DNA of 44,690 nucleotides from Amphritea sp. (GTDB lineage Bacteria; Pseudomonadota; Gammaproteobacteria; Pseudomonadales; Balneatricaceae): assembly GCF_016744155.1 (NCBI RefSeq), contig NZ_JADGEW010000031.1, positions 1 through 44,690 of the forward strand, in the 5' to 3' direction. The translations under genes were made by a program, and so were the position numbers. Of this stretch, positions 26,161 to 35,251 are shown one piece after another. Within the stretch, counting starts at the first letter, position 1. Every line of letters begins with the position of its first letter. The notes below the pieces were generated by a model. The model ran no database searches. It was not told the origin of the DNA and saw nothing but the letters and a program-made list of their open reading frames with translations.

Positions 26161-27351
26161 TTATCCTTCGGCTAAAACCTCTTCGGCATGCAACGCGATC
26201 ATAGCCTCTTCATTAGTCGGTATCACCCGCACAACAACAGGGCTGGAAGCTTTGCTGATAATAGCCTCCCCCTCTTTGTTGGCGCTTTTGTTTAATTTGA
26301 TGCCTAACCATTCCAGCTGATCGCAGATGCGCTTGCGCAGTTTGTTATCGTTTTCACCCACGCCACCGGTAAATACCAGTTGTTCCAAGCCTTGCAGAGC
26401 GGCGCTAAGGCGGCCGATCTCAAGTGCTGCGCGGTAGGCAAACATGGCGATCGCTTCTTCGGCTTCCGGCTTATCTGATTGTTCTAGTTCCAGCATATCG
26501 GCGCTGATACCTGAAACGCCCAGCCAGCCACTCTCTTTATAGAGGAAGCTTTCCAGCTGATCGGCATCCATATGATAGTGGCGCTGTAGGTAGAGTAAAA
26601 CACCGGGGTCAATATTGCCGGTACGGCTGCCCATTGGTAGACCATCTACCGCGGTAAAGCCCATCGTTGAAGCGATGGATCTGCCTTCTTTGACAGCACA
26701 CATACTTGCGCCAGCACCTAGGTGACAGACGATGGTTTTAGCACTTTCAGCACCGCGACCGATGCTCTCTAGCGAACGCTGGATAAACTCGTAAGATAAG
26801 CCGTGGAAACCGTACTTATGAATGCCCGCTTCAGTGTACTTACGGGGAATGGCGTAATGGCGTTCCACATTTGGCTGGCCGACATGGAACATCGTATCGA
26901 AGCAAGCGATTTGGGGTAGTTCCGGTTCCAGTTGCTGGCATGCCTGAATCAGTTTCAGATTATAGGGCTGATGCAAGGGAGCCAGAGGGATAAACTCTTC
27001 CAGCTGCTGCATAATCTGATCTGTTATCAATACCGGGTCAGTGAATGCTTCACCACCGTGTACAACTCGGTGACCAAAGGCGCTGATGCGGCTATCTGGC
27101 AGCTGTTTATGTACCCACTGAATAACCCGGTCAAGACAGGCCTGATGGCGATTTTCGGTTGCGATCTCGGCCATATCTAATTGATATTGATCCAGAGTCT
27201 CGCCCTGGTTAGAAATTACCTTCATCACTGGCGCATTAAGAATATTGGCCAGCTTAAATTGGTACAGGCACTCGGCATTGCCAGTGTTACGTGAAAAGAG
27301 TGCACATTTCAGACTGGAGGAGCCGCCATTTACGGTCAGAATCAGGCTCAT
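26161..27351 (-). CDS. ackA: Acetate kinase AckA
   Basis: AckA interconverts acetyl phosphate + ADP and acetate + ATP. Starting at ATG 27351 gives 396 aa with the expected opening LILTVNGGSSSLK. A longer frame upstream runs inside pta and is rejected. The motifs HRVVHGGE, CFDTMFH, HLGAGASMCAV and GLPMGSRTGNIDPG and the ending FTGGVGEN...EEAMIA are present. It starts 1 base after the pta stop, so the two genes form an operon for acetate/acetyl-CoA metabolism. Confidence 0.96.
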   Translation of the reverse strand: MSLILTVNGGSSSLKCALFSRNTGNAECLYQFKLANILNAPVMKVISNQGETLDQYQLDMAEIATENRHQACLDRVIQWVHKQLPDSRISAFGHRVVHGGEAFTDPVLITDQIMQQLEEFIPLAPLHQPYNLKLIQACQQLEPELPQIACFDTMFHVGQPNVERHYAIPRKYTEAGIHKYGFHGLSYEFIQRSLESIGRGAESAKTIVCHLGAGASMCAVKEGRSIASTMGFTAVDGLPMGSRTGNIDPGVLLYLQRHYHMDADQLESFLYKESGWLGVSGISADMLELEQSDKPEAEEAIAMFAYRAALEIGRLSAALQGLEQLVFTGGVGENDNKLRKRICDQLEWLGIKLNKSANKEGEAIISKASSPVVVRVIPTNEEAMIALHAEEVLAEG

Positions 27352-27352
27352 A

Positions 27353-28294
27353 TTATTTCGCTTCCTGTGGGTGTAGAACCATATGTGAGGCCAGAGCACA
27401 GGATGCCAGGCGTGCCAGCGTGCCATCAGAACGGCTATTCAGAATTATAGGTGCCCGGGCGCCCAGTGCGATACCCGCAGACTTAGCGTTGGCAAGATAG
27501 ATCAGCTGCTTTGCCAGCATATTAGCGGATTCCAAATCGGGGGCTAAGAGGATATCAGCATCGCCGGAGACCGGCGAAGTGATATGTTTATCGATAGCGG
27601 CCTGTAGAGAGATGGCATTATCGAAGGCCAGTGGGCCATCCAGAATGGCGCCGGTGATCTGTCCCCGATCTGACATTTTACATAGGGCTGCAGCGTCAAT
27701 GGTGCTTTGCATCGAGGGTTTTACTTTCTCAACGGCCGCCAGAATAGCGACTTTTGGCTCGTTGATGCCCAGCGCGTGACAGAAGTCGATGGCGTTCTGC
27801 AGAATATCCCGCTTTACCATAATATCAGGTGAGACGTTGATCGCGGCATCGGTGATCATCAGGGGTTTATGGTAATTCGGAACGTCCAGTACAAAGATAT
27901 GGCTCTGGCGACGTTCGGTACGAATACCCAGTGTTTTGTGGATAACAGCACTCAGGAGTTCGGAAGTACCCAGATCACCCTTCATCAGGGTTTCGGCCCG
28001 TGCTTCACGTATCAGGCGGACTGACATCTCTGCTGAGGCATGACTGTGTTCGACATCGATCAGTTCATAGCCATCGATATTAAGCTGATACTTATCGGCA
28101 GTGGCACGTATTTTTGCCTCTGGACCTATTAAAATAGGGACTATCAGGCCGCGTTCAGCAGCCTCTACGGCGCCCATTAAGCCGTTATGCTCAACCGGAT
28201 GCACGACGGCAGTTCGTACCGGACGCGCTTTAACCGCTTCTTCAATAAAGAATTCGAGTTGATTATGGATAGGGGGTTTTTCTGAAAGGATCAT
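27353..28294 (-). CDS. pta: Phosphate acetyl/butyryltransferase, short form (Pta)
   Basis: This enzyme converts acetyl-CoA (or another acyl-CoA) and phosphate to acyl phosphate, feeding AckA. At 313 aa it consists of the catalytic PTA/PTB domain only, whereas E. coli Pta has 714 aa with regulatory N-terminal domains. Conserved stretches include LMKGDLGTSELLSAV, LMITDAAINVSPD and ITGAILDGPLAFDNAIS. The GAILDGPLA region and short form leave acetyl versus butyryl specificity open, but pairing with AckA favours acetate. The ribosome site GGAG lies before ATG 28294. Confidence 0.88.
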   Translation of the reverse strand: MILSEKPPIHNQLEFFIEEAVKARPVRTAVVHPVEHNGLMGAVEAAERGLIVPILIGPEAKIRATADKYQLNIDGYELIDVEHSHASAEMSVRLIREARAETLMKGDLGTSELLSAVIHKTLGIRTERRQSHIFVLDVPNYHKPLMITDAAINVSPDIMVKRDILQNAIDFCHALGINEPKVAILAAVEKVKPSMQSTIDAAALCKMSDRGQITGAILDGPLAFDNAISLQAAIDKHITSPVSGDADILLAPDLESANMLAKQLIYLANAKSAGIALGARAPIILNSRSDGTLARLASCALASHMVLHPQEAK

Positions 28295-28495
28295 CTTACT
28301 ACTCCGGATGGTCGGTAGTTAATAGCGCAGGATCACCGCGTTACAACCGATACATTTCGCTCTATCAGCGTTTGTATTTACTCTATGCCAAGAGTATGAA
28401 CTTCTTATGACGCAGTGCAACAACTTGACTCATCATAATGGTGATTTATTGTTGTATGTGAAGGTTATTTTGTATAACGCAGGTGCGTAATAGGC
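28295..28495. other. Upstream region of pta
   Basis: About 200 bases upstream of pta show no gene and no repeat. The pta-ackA promoter should be here on the minus strand, but I see no box pair good enough to place it. Confidence 0.4.
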
Positions 28496-28544
28496 GTGAC
28501 TCGTAGCTCGATCGTCACAAAGAACGTGACTTGCTCGTTGCTCG
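28496..28544 (+). repeat. GTGAC/GTCAC hairpins followed by two TTGCTCG units
   Basis: GTGAC (28496-28500), GTCAC (28514-28518) and GTGAC (28526-28530) can pair in two alternative ways. They are followed directly by TTGCTCG twice (28531-28544). In reverse complement, the left-edge minisatellite also pairs a GTGAC/GTCAC hairpin with TTGCTCG units. Confidence 0.75.
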
Positions 28545-28608
28545 GTAAAAGCCTTCTTTATTGAGTGTAGAAATACCAGATAGATTAAAGCTTTGTAAGG
28601 AGGTTGTT

Positions 28609-28746
28609 GTGTTGCTTGTACGGGGGCTGATAATTCGTGAGCCACGAGCCACGAGCCACGAGCCACGAGCCACGAGCCACGAGCCACGAGCCACGAGCCA
28701 CGAGCCACGAAAAATATTTTACTTGAACTCTGTCCCGTCGGGATGA
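28609..28746 (+). CDS. Possible 45-aa peptide with heptapeptide repeat (doubtful)
   Basis: A strong AAGGAGG (28597-28603) lies 5 bases before GTG 28609. The frame is open to TGA 28744-28746 and reads through the 7-bp minisatellite as three copies of EPRATSH. It ends 32 bases before the HIT gene, so it could be a translated leader. Because the 7-bp array is stop-free in every frame, openness alone is weak evidence. Only the ribosome site supports it. Confidence 0.2.
   Translation: MLLVRGLIIREPRATSHEPRATSHEPRATSHEPRKIFYLNSVPSG
28639..28708. repeat. 7-bp minisatellite, (GAGCCAC)x10
   Basis: Ten perfect tandem copies of GAGCCAC. The unit, as CGAGCCA, differs from the left-edge unit CGAGCAA at one base. 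The minus strand also stays open, reading repeated SWLVARG, which is a known source of false gene predictions. It lies between the pta upstream region and the HIT gene. Confidence 0.95.
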
Positions 28747-28787
28747 TGTAATCTTGTTAACTGTTTTATCAGAGAAGGATGAGTGCT

Positions 28788-29153
28788 ATGGATTGTCTGT
28801 TTTGTAAGATTCTGAATAATGAAATTCCAGCGGATATTATCTATGAAGACGATAAAGTCATCGCTTTTAATGATATTAGTCCACAGGCGCCGACCCATGC
28901 ATTGATCATTCCGCGCAAGCATATCTCTACATTGAATGACATTGAGCCAGAGGACTGTGAGGTAGTGGGTCATATGACTATGGTGGCGGCTAAGATTGCT
29001 GAGCAGCAGGGGTTTGCCGCCGATGGGTATCGTACCGTATTCAACTGTAACAGCCATGGTGGTCAGACGGTTTATCATATCCACCTGCATCTTCTGGGTG
29101 GTAAGCCAATGGGCTGGCCTCCTTATCAGGATAAATTGAAAACTCCAGTTTAA
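28788..29153 (+). CDS. HIT family nucleotide hydrolase (HinT-like)
   Basis: This histidine-triad hydrolase of 121 aa is probably a purine nucleoside phosphoramidase of the HinT group. The N-terminal CLFCKILNNEIPAD and the active-site HIHLHLLGG (HxHxH) are present, and IPRKHIST is the second conserved segment. I choose ATG 28788 because GAAGGA lies 8 bases upstream. The ATG at 28779 overlaps that ribosome site. It converges on spoVR with a shared bidirectional terminator. Confidence 0.93.
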   Translation: MDCLFCKILNNEIPADIIYEDDKVIAFNDISPQAPTHALIIPRKHISTLNDIEPEDCEVVGHMTMVAAKIAEQQGFAADGYRTVFNCNSHGGQTVYHIHLHLLGGKPMGWPPYQDKLKTPV

Positions 29154-29181
29154 AAAAAACCGCCATACGGCGGTTTTTTTA
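29152..29181. terminator. Bidirectional terminator between the HIT gene and spoVR
   Basis: A perfect stem AAAACCGCC / GGCGGTTTT with loop ATAC has a long A tract before and a T tract after, so it serves both converging transcripts. Confidence 0.92.
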
Positions 29182-29197
29182 GGCTAATAAAGTGATA

Positions 29198-30715
29198 TCA
29201 GGCCACCTCTTCTACAGCAGGTTTGGGTGGGCAGTGGAGATCATCAATAACCTCTCCCTTCGGTGATACTGATTCCAGATGCACTTCAAAGCCCCATAGA
29301 CGGTGGACATGTTTAAGCACCTCATTGGTATCTTCACCCAGGGGCTGCAGATTATGCATGTAATGTCTAAGCGTTAGTGAACGATCTCCCCGAACATTGA
29401 CGTTATAGACCTGGATGTTGGGTTCCCGGTTACCGATGTTATAACTGGCGGCAAGGTCTTCCCGGACTTTTTGATAGCCCTCGTCATTGTGTATAGCACT
29501 TATCTGCATCGTACTGAGGGTAGAGTTATCGGTAATAGTAAAGAGCTTCAGCTCGCGGATCATGCGGGGTGACAGGTACTGTAGGATAAAGCTTTCATCT
29601 TTGTAGTTGCGCATCGCATGGTGCAACGTCTCATTCCAGTCGCTGCCCGCGATATCGGGGAACCACTTGTGATCTTCTTCGGTGGGGTGCTCACAGATAC
29701 GTCGAATGTCTTGCATCATGCCGTAACCCAATGCGTAGGGATTGATGCCGTTGAAGTAGGGCACGTCGAAAGGGGGCTGAAACACAACACTGGTGTGAGA
29801 GTGAAGAAACTCCATGATGAAACCATCAGTCACCAGACCTTCATCATGAAGGTGGTTTAGCAGGGTGTAGTGCCAGAAGCAGGCCCAGCCCTCATTCATT
29901 ACCTGAGTCTGACGTTGCGGATAGTAGTATTGAGCAATTTTTCGCACTATCCGTACCAGCTCTCTTTGCCAGGATTCCAGTAAGGGGGCATTTTTCTCAA
30001 TAAAATAGAGTAGATTTTCTTCCGGATCTTTGGGGAACTGAATACTTTTTGATTCTTTTATCTCCTCTTTTTTGGGAATGGTATTCCACAGCTGATTGAG
30101 GTGCCGTTGAATATATTCTTCCCGTTCTTCCAAGCGATTTTTTTCTTCCTCAGGGGTTATAGGTTGAGGCCGCAGGTAGCGGTTCACGCCATAATTCATC
30201 AGCGCATGGCAGGAATCCAGAACCTGCTCGACAGCATCAACGCCGTGGCGCTCTTCACATTTAGCAATATAGTTCTTGGCAAACAGCAGGTAATCGATAA
30301 TGGCCGAGGCATCGGTCCAGGTGCGAAACAGGTAGTTGCCCTTGAAAAATGAGTTGTGACCATAGCAGGCGTGGGCGATCACCAATGCTTGCATGGTCAT
30401 GGTGTTCTCTTCCATCAGGTAAGAGATACAAGGGTCTGAGTTGATGACGATTTCATAAGCCAGCCCCATCTGTCCGCGCTTGTATTGCTGCTCGGTGGAA
30501 ACAAATTGTTTGCCGAAAGACCAGTGGTTGTAATTCAGTGGCATGCCTACGGAAGAATAGGCATCCATCATCTGCTCGGAGGTGATGACTTCGATCTGAT
30601 TGGGGTAGGTGTCCAGCCCATAATGCTCAGCAACGCGGGCGATCTCTTCATCGTATTTCTGGATTAGTTCGAAGGTCCATTCTGACCCGGTGGAAATAGG
30701 CTCTCGCTTCTTCAT
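29198..30715 (-). CDS. SpoVR family protein (YcgB-like)
   Basis: This cytoplasmic protein of 505 aa belongs to the SpoVR/YcgB family, named for a Bacillus spore-cortex protein but widespread in non-sporulating bacteria. Its biochemical role is unknown. The start ATG 30715 follows AAAGGAGTGA. A longer frame into yeaH has no support. Typical features are the YGHNSFFKGNYLFRTWTDA stretch, the NEGWACFWHYTLLNHLHDEG segment and a C-terminal ADRSLTLRHYMHN-like region. It starts 4 bases after yeaH, completing the conserved prkA-yeaH-spoVR stress unit. Confidence 0.95.
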   Translation of the reverse strand: MKKREPISTGSEWTFELIQKYDEEIARVAEHYGLDTYPNQIEVITSEQMMDAYSSVGMPLNYNHWSFGKQFVSTEQQYKRGQMGLAYEIVINSDPCISYLMEENTMTMQALVIAHACYGHNSFFKGNYLFRTWTDASAIIDYLLFAKNYIAKCEERHGVDAVEQVLDSCHALMNYGVNRYLRPQPITPEEEKNRLEEREEYIQRHLNQLWNTIPKKEEIKESKSIQFPKDPEENLLYFIEKNAPLLESWQRELVRIVRKIAQYYYPQRQTQVMNEGWACFWHYTLLNHLHDEGLVTDGFIMEFLHSHTSVVFQPPFDVPYFNGINPYALGYGMMQDIRRICEHPTEEDHKWFPDIAGSDWNETLHHAMRNYKDESFILQYLSPRMIRELKLFTITDNSTLSTMQISAIHNDEGYQKVREDLAASYNIGNREPNIQVYNVNVRGDRSLTLRHYMHNLQPLGEDTNEVLKHVHRLWGFEVHLESVSPKGEVIDDLHCPPKPAVEEVA

Positions 30716-30719
30716 AGAG

Positions 30720-31994
30720 TCACTCCTTTTTCTCGAACAGCTTTCTGAATACCGGATAGATATCGGATGGCTCAATGATTGTTTGCATCGCAAAGGTTTC
30801 ACCAAATTTTTCCCGGATCTGCTCATACTCTAGCCACAGGTTTTGATGTGGCCCGGTAGTTATCTCTACATAGGCGAAGTATTGCACCAGCGGCAGTATT
30901 CGTTGTTCAAGCATTTCGCGGCAATGGTGGGAATCGCCATCCCAGTTATCTCCGTCTGATGCCTGAGCGACATAGACGTTCCAGTCTCCTGGGGGGTAAC
31001 GGTCGCGGATAATATCAGCACTAAGGTTTAGCGCACTGGATACAATGGTGCCGCCGGTTTCCCGGGAGTAGAAAAACTCCTCTTCATCGACCTCTTTAGC
31101 GTGGGTGTGATGGCGAACAAAGACCACCTCAATTTTTTTATAGCTACGGGTGAGAAACAGATAGAGCAGGATAAAGAAACGTTTGGCTATATCTTTGATC
31201 GATTGGGTCATAGAGCCGGAAACATCCATGACACAGAACATTACCGCTTTAGAACTGGGAACCGGAGTACGTACCAGATTGTTATATTTAAGATCAAACT
31301 CATCAATAAACGGCATCCGTTTGATCCGTTTATTAAGTGCTTTTATCTCCTCGTTGAGTGCTGCGATCTGTATTACTGCGTCATGATTCGGCAGCAGGCC
31401 TTCCAGCGTCTTGATCTCTTTCTTTAGTTCACGAATCTTGCGTCGCTCTTTGCCTGACAGAGCGATACGACGAGCATTGGCCGCTCTAAGAGACCTGACA
31501 ACATTAAGTTTGTCCGGTGAACCCACACTGGTAAAGCCAGCCCGGCGAACTTCAAAGCTGGTGGCATCCTTTAGCTGCTTTTTGATCATGTTTGGCAGCT
31601 CAAGATTCTCGAACATAAAGTCGAGAAACTCTTCCTGATTAATCTGGAAAGTAAATTCGTCTTCACCTTCGCCCTGGTTACTGGCTTGTCCTTCCCCCGA
31701 ACCACCTCCGCCGCCTCCTTCAGGGCGTTTTATCTCATCACCGACGACGAAGTCTTTGTTACCGGGGAAGACCCGTTCGCGAATACCGCCGTTCCCGTGG
31801 TGAAAGACTGGTTCAGAAATATCCTTATTGGGGATGCTGACTTCTCCACCCTTATCAATATCACGGATGCTACGGGTGTTTACCGCCTCTTCAACAGCAC
31901 GTTTGATATGTTTCTTATAACGTCTCAGAAAACGCTGCCGATTAACGGTGCTCTTTTTCTTTGCGTTGAGGCGGCGGTCGATGATGTAGCTCAT
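30720..31994 (-). CDS. YeaH family (DUF444) von Willebrand-like protein
   Basis: This protein of 424 aa has the YeaH-typical N-terminus [21 protein letters not shown] glycine-rich low-complexity segment follows at about residues 94-104, and a C-terminal von Willebrand A-like domain carries the MIDAS-type motif VMDVSGSM. In E. coli, yeaG-yeaH is induced in stationary phase and starvation and YeaH is thought to work with the kinase YeaG. The mechanism is unclear. It lies between prkA (39-base gap) and spoVR (4-base gap). Confidence 0.95.
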   Translation of the reverse strand: MSYIIDRRLNAKKKSTVNRQRFLRRYKKHIKRAVEEAVNTRSIRDIDKGGEVSIPNKDISEPVFHHGNGGIRERVFPGNKDFVVGDEIKRPEGGGGGGSGEGQASNQGEGEDEFTFQINQEEFLDFMFENLELPNMIKKQLKDATSFEVRRAGFTSVGSPDKLNVVRSLRAANARRIALSGKERRKIRELKKEIKTLEGLLPNHDAVIQIAALNEEIKALNKRIKRMPFIDEFDLKYNNLVRTPVPSSKAVMFCVMDVSGSMTQSIKDIAKRFFILLYLFLTRSYKKIEVVFVRHHTHAKEVDEEEFFYSRETGGTIVSSALNLSADIIRDRYPPGDWNVYVAQASDGDNWDGDSHHCREMLEQRILPLVQYFAYVEITTGPHQNLWLEYEQIREKFGETFAMQTIIEPSDIYPVFRKLFEKKE

Positions 31995-32033
31995 ACAGCG
32001 CTCTCCTGCTCCGGCCCGACATTGGCAAACCCC

Positions 32034-33956
32034 TTACTGGGATTTGCGCACTCTGATGTACCATTCAGACAGCAATCGAACCTGCTTCTCGGTATAACCG
32101 CGTTCGGTCATCCGTTTCACAAACTCGCTGTGTTTGTTCTGGTCCTCAGCAGATGCTTTCGGGTTGAAGGAGATAACGGGAAGAAGGTCCTCTGTGTTGG
32201 AGAACATCTTTTTCTCAATCACTGTGCGCATCTTCTCATAGCTGTTCCAGGCCGGGTTTTTGCCATCATTGTCAGCTCTGGCGCGTAGCACAAAGTTAAC
32301 GATCTCATGACGGAAGTCTTTAGGGTTACTGATGCCGGCTGGCTTCTCTATCTTTTCCAGTTCTTCACTGATTGATTGTCGGTTGAGGATGTCGCCGGTA
32401 TCCGGGTCGCGATATTCCTGATCCTGAATCCAAAAATCAGCGTAGGTGACATAGCGGTCAAAGATGTTTTGGCCGTACTCTGAATAGGATTCCAGATACG
32501 CGGTTTGAATCTCTTTACCCAGATACTCGATATATTTAGGCGAGATAAATTCCTTCAGATAACCGATCAACTTCTCGTGGGTTTCCTGTGGGAACTGTTG
32601 CTGCTCTATCTGCTGCTCCAGCACATACATCAGGTGTACTGGGTTGGCGGCTATCTCGGTTGAGTCGAAGTTGAATACTTTAGATAGGATCTTAAAGGCA
32701 AAACGGGTTGAGATGCCTTCCATGCCCTCATCGACACCTGCGCTGTCTTTATATTCCTGCATAGACTTGGCTTTAGGATCAGTATCTTTCAGGTTCTCAC
32801 CGTCGTAGATCCGCATTTTTGAATAGATGTTAGAGTTTTCAGGGTCTTTTAAGCGTGAGAGCACTGTGAACTGAGCTAGCATGCTCAGTGTGTCGGGTGC
32901 GCAGGGCGATTGATTCAGAGAACTGTTTTCCAACAATTTTTCGTAGATTTTGACCTCTTCAGATACCCGCATGCAATAAGGTACTTTGACGATATAGACC
33001 CGGTCGATGAAAGCTTCGTTGGTTTTGTTGTTCTTAAATGTTTGCCACTCCGATTCGTTGGAGTGGGCCATGATGATTCCGTCAAAGGGGATCGCTGCCA
33101 TCCCTTCGGTACTGTTGTAGTTGCCTTCCTGAGTGGCAGTCAGTAGAGGGTGCAACACCTTAATAGGTGCCTTGAACATCTCGACGAATTCCATCATCCC
33201 TTGGTTTGCGTGGCATAGCGCACCGGAGAAACTATAGGCATCGGGATCGTGTTGTGGAAATTCCTCCAACATTCGGATATCGACCTTACCCACCAGGCTG
33301 GATATGTCCTGATTGTTTTCGTCACCAGGTTCCGTTTTAGCCACCGCTATCTGATTGAGAATAGAGGGGTAGAGTTTTACCACTTTAAACCGGGTGATAT
33401 CGCCACCAAATTCATGCAGTCGTTTAACCGCCCAGGGAGACATCAGCCCTTTAATATAACGCAGGGGGATGTTGTATTCTTCGTTGAGAATGGTGCCGTC
33501 CTCAATGGGATTGAAGAGTCCCAGTGGTGACTCATGAATGGGAGATCCCTTGATGGCATAAAAAGGGATGTGTTCCATTAACGCTTTAAGTCGTTCTGCG
33601 AGTGATGATTTACCACCGCCAACGGGGCCCAGCAGATAGAGAATCTGTTTACGTTCTTCCAGACCCTGCGCCGCGTGTTTGAAGTAATCAACTATCTGCT
33701 CGATAGCATTTTCCATGCCGTAGAATTCGAAGAAAGCAGGGTAGCGGCGGATCATTTTGTTGGAGAAAATTCTACTGAGTTGAGAGTCGCGGGAAGTGTC
33801 GATCATCTCGGGTTCACCAATCGCGGCCAACAGCCGCTCTGCTGAACTGGCGTAAGCCATGGGATCGTTTTTACAAATTTCCAGATACTCCTGCAAGCTA
33901 TATTCCTCTTCCTGCTTGGAGTCGTAACGCGCCTTATACTTTTCAAAAATACTCAT
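32034..33956 (-). CDS. prkA: PrkA-type serine protein kinase (YeaG)
   Basis: This 640-aa protein of the PrkA/YeaG family has an N-terminal AAA-type ATPase domain with Walker A GPVGGGKSS (Lys116) and a C-terminal kinase-related domain. It phosphorylates itself and proteins in E. coli and Bacillus, and homologues act in nitrogen-starvation and stationary-phase responses. It is first in the prkA-yeaH-spoVR transcription unit. The 179-base gap to the upstream E2 gene presumably holds its own promoter. I see no clear sigma-54 or sigma-70 boxes in the right orientation. Confidence 0.95.
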   Translation of the reverse strand: MSIFEKYKARYDSKQEEEYSLQEYLEICKNDPMAYASSAERLLAAIGEPEMIDTSRDSQLSRIFSNKMIRRYPAFFEFYGMENAIEQIVDYFKHAAQGLEERKQILYLLGPVGGGKSSLAERLKALMEHIPFYAIKGSPIHESPLGLFNPIEDGTILNEEYNIPLRYIKGLMSPWAVKRLHEFGGDITRFKVVKLYPSILNQIAVAKTEPGDENNQDISSLVGKVDIRMLEEFPQHDPDAYSFSGALCHANQGMMEFVEMFKAPIKVLHPLLTATQEGNYNSTEGMAAIPFDGIIMAHSNESEWQTFKNNKTNEAFIDRVYIVKVPYCMRVSEEVKIYEKLLENSSLNQSPCAPDTLSMLAQFTVLSRLKDPENSNIYSKMRIYDGENLKDTDPKAKSMQEYKDSAGVDEGMEGISTRFAFKILSKVFNFDSTEIAANPVHLMYVLEQQIEQQQFPQETHEKLIGYLKEFISPKYIEYLGKEIQTAYLESYSEYGQNIFDRYVTYADFWIQDQEYRDPDTGDILNRQSISEELEKIEKPAGISNPKDFRHEIVNFVLRARADNDGKNPAWNSYEKMRTVIEKKMFSNTEDLLPVISFNPKASAEDQNKHSEFVKRMTERGYTEKQVRLLSEWYIRVRKSQ

Positions 33957-34135
33957 ATGCCACCTTCCTGCAATATCTGACTCTATCGGGCTTCCTGTAT
34001 TCGGTGCCCGTAACTAATTAAGGGCTCATAACATCTACTCTCTCTTTATTCCTATTTTAAGTTTAGTTCATGGTTAACTAGCTTGTAGAAAATCTAAGAA
34101 TTTTTTTATCCTCGCTTTGGTGATCTTAATTATGA

Positions 34136-35251
34136 TTAACTGATTGATTCTCTGGCTAAATCGTCTATTACGGCACGCATGAACCGTGCAGCTTCGCCGC
34201 CAGTGGTCGCACGATGATCGAAGCTGAGAGACAGAGGTAAAATCCTTCGAATCGCTATCTCTCCTGCTACGGGAACCACTTGCTCCCGGATCACTCCCGC
34301 ACCCAGAATGGCCACCGTCGGTGGCACTACGATTGGGCTGGCGTATCGGCCGGCAATGGTGCCAAAATTACTCAGGGTGATTGTGCCGCCCTGTAACTCA
34401 GAGGGTGGGATGGTGCGGTTGATAACATCTTGTCGGAGTTGATTCAGGCCATCCCGAATGTCGCTCAGGCTGCGGTTGCCTATATCGCGTACCACCGGGA
34501 CAAATAGCCCCTGTTCTGTATCAACGGCGACACCCAGATTAATTTGAGATAGCACTCTTCGCGCCAACTGCTGCCCATCGAACCAGGTATTCAGCGCCGG
34601 TTCGGCTTTGCAGCCGGCAGAAATAGCGTGGATAAGGCGAATGGTGACATCTTCGTTGGCTTCCCAATCGTGAATATCAACATCTTCATTGAGGGTGACA
34701 GGTACTACTTCGGCATGGGCGCGTGCCATATTTCGTGCCATCTGTTTGCGTACCCCTCGTAATGGTTCAGCCTTGCCATGGGTACGGTCGGTTCGTGCTC
34801 GCCGTTCAATATCCTCGGGGGTTAGCTGGCCATTCCCTCCGCTGCCCTGGAGGTTGTCGGTATCAACATTAAGGCGATTGGCTAGCGAGCGCACTGCTGG
34901 CGTCATTTTCTGACTGTGTGCCTGGGTACTGGGCGCGGCGCCGATAAAGAAATGGTCTTCAGTAGTGGCTTCAGATGTTTTTTTTAATTCGCCGACAACC
35001 GTTCCGCTGTCATCTTCTTCCCCGGCAAACTCAAGCAGGGGTTCTCCGGTGTGGATAGTATCTCCGGCTTGTCCGAAGAGGTGGGCGATAACACCGTCTT
35101 GGGGGGAGGGTATCTCGATAATCGCTTTAGCGGTCTCGACGGTAGCGAGGATTTGATCGGTTGTTACTGCGTCTCCTTCGTTGATCATCCATTCAACAAT
35201 TTCAGCTTCGGGCAGGCCTTCGCCGAGATCAGGTAGCTTGAAATATTTCAT
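34136..35251 (-). CDS. 2-oxo acid dehydrogenase E2 (dihydrolipoamide acyltransferase)
   Basis: This is the core E2 subunit of an alpha-keto acid dehydrogenase complex, 371 aa. It has one lipoyl domain (1-80) with lipoylation lysine Lys42 in VETAKAIIEIP, an E1/E3-binding domain (about 116-152, TPAVRSLANRL...LTPEDIERRA) and a catalytic domain from about 160. The active-site His346 lies in SFDHRATTGG, where the usual HxxxDG aspartate is Thr350. I recall the same change in some proteobacterial E2 proteins, so it may mark a subfamily. It overlaps the E1 beta stop as ATGA. Branched-chain specificity is inferred from the operon. Confidence 0.92.
   Translation of the reverse strand: MKYFKLPDLGEGLPEAEIVEWMINEGDAVTTDQILATVETAKAIIEIPSPQDGVIAHLFGQAGDTIHTGEPLLEFAGEEDDSGTVVGELKKTSEATTEDHFFIGAAPSTQAHSQKMTPAVRSLANRLNVDTDNLQGSGGNGQLTPEDIERRARTDRTHGKAEPLRGVRKQMARNMARAHAEVVPVTLNEDVDIHDWEANEDVTIRLIHAISAGCKAEPALNTWFDGQQLARRVLSQINLGVAVDTEQGLFVPVVRDIGNRSLSDIRDGLNQLRQDVINRTIPPSELQGGTITLSNFGTIAGRYASPIVVPPTVAILGAGVIREQVVPVAGEIAIRRILPLSLSFDHRATTGGEAARFMRAVIDDLARESIS

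Noticed and set aside
27352-27426. Upstream extension of ackA by 25 residues
   Set aside because: It lies entirely inside pta in another frame. The conserved AckA N-terminus begins at 27351.
28433-28708. Minus-strand frame of repeated SWLVARG
   Set aside because: It is the stop-free reading of the 7-bp minisatellite. No ribosome site and no conserved sequence outside the array.
30716-30826. Upstream extension of spoVR by 37 residues
   Set aside because: It lies inside yeaH, and the ribosome site AAAGGAGTGA points to 30715.
33957-34135. Sigma-54 promoter before prkA (TGCCAC-N5-TGCAA at about 33958)
   Set aside because: It is on the plus strand, pointing away from prkA, and lacks the GG of the consensus.
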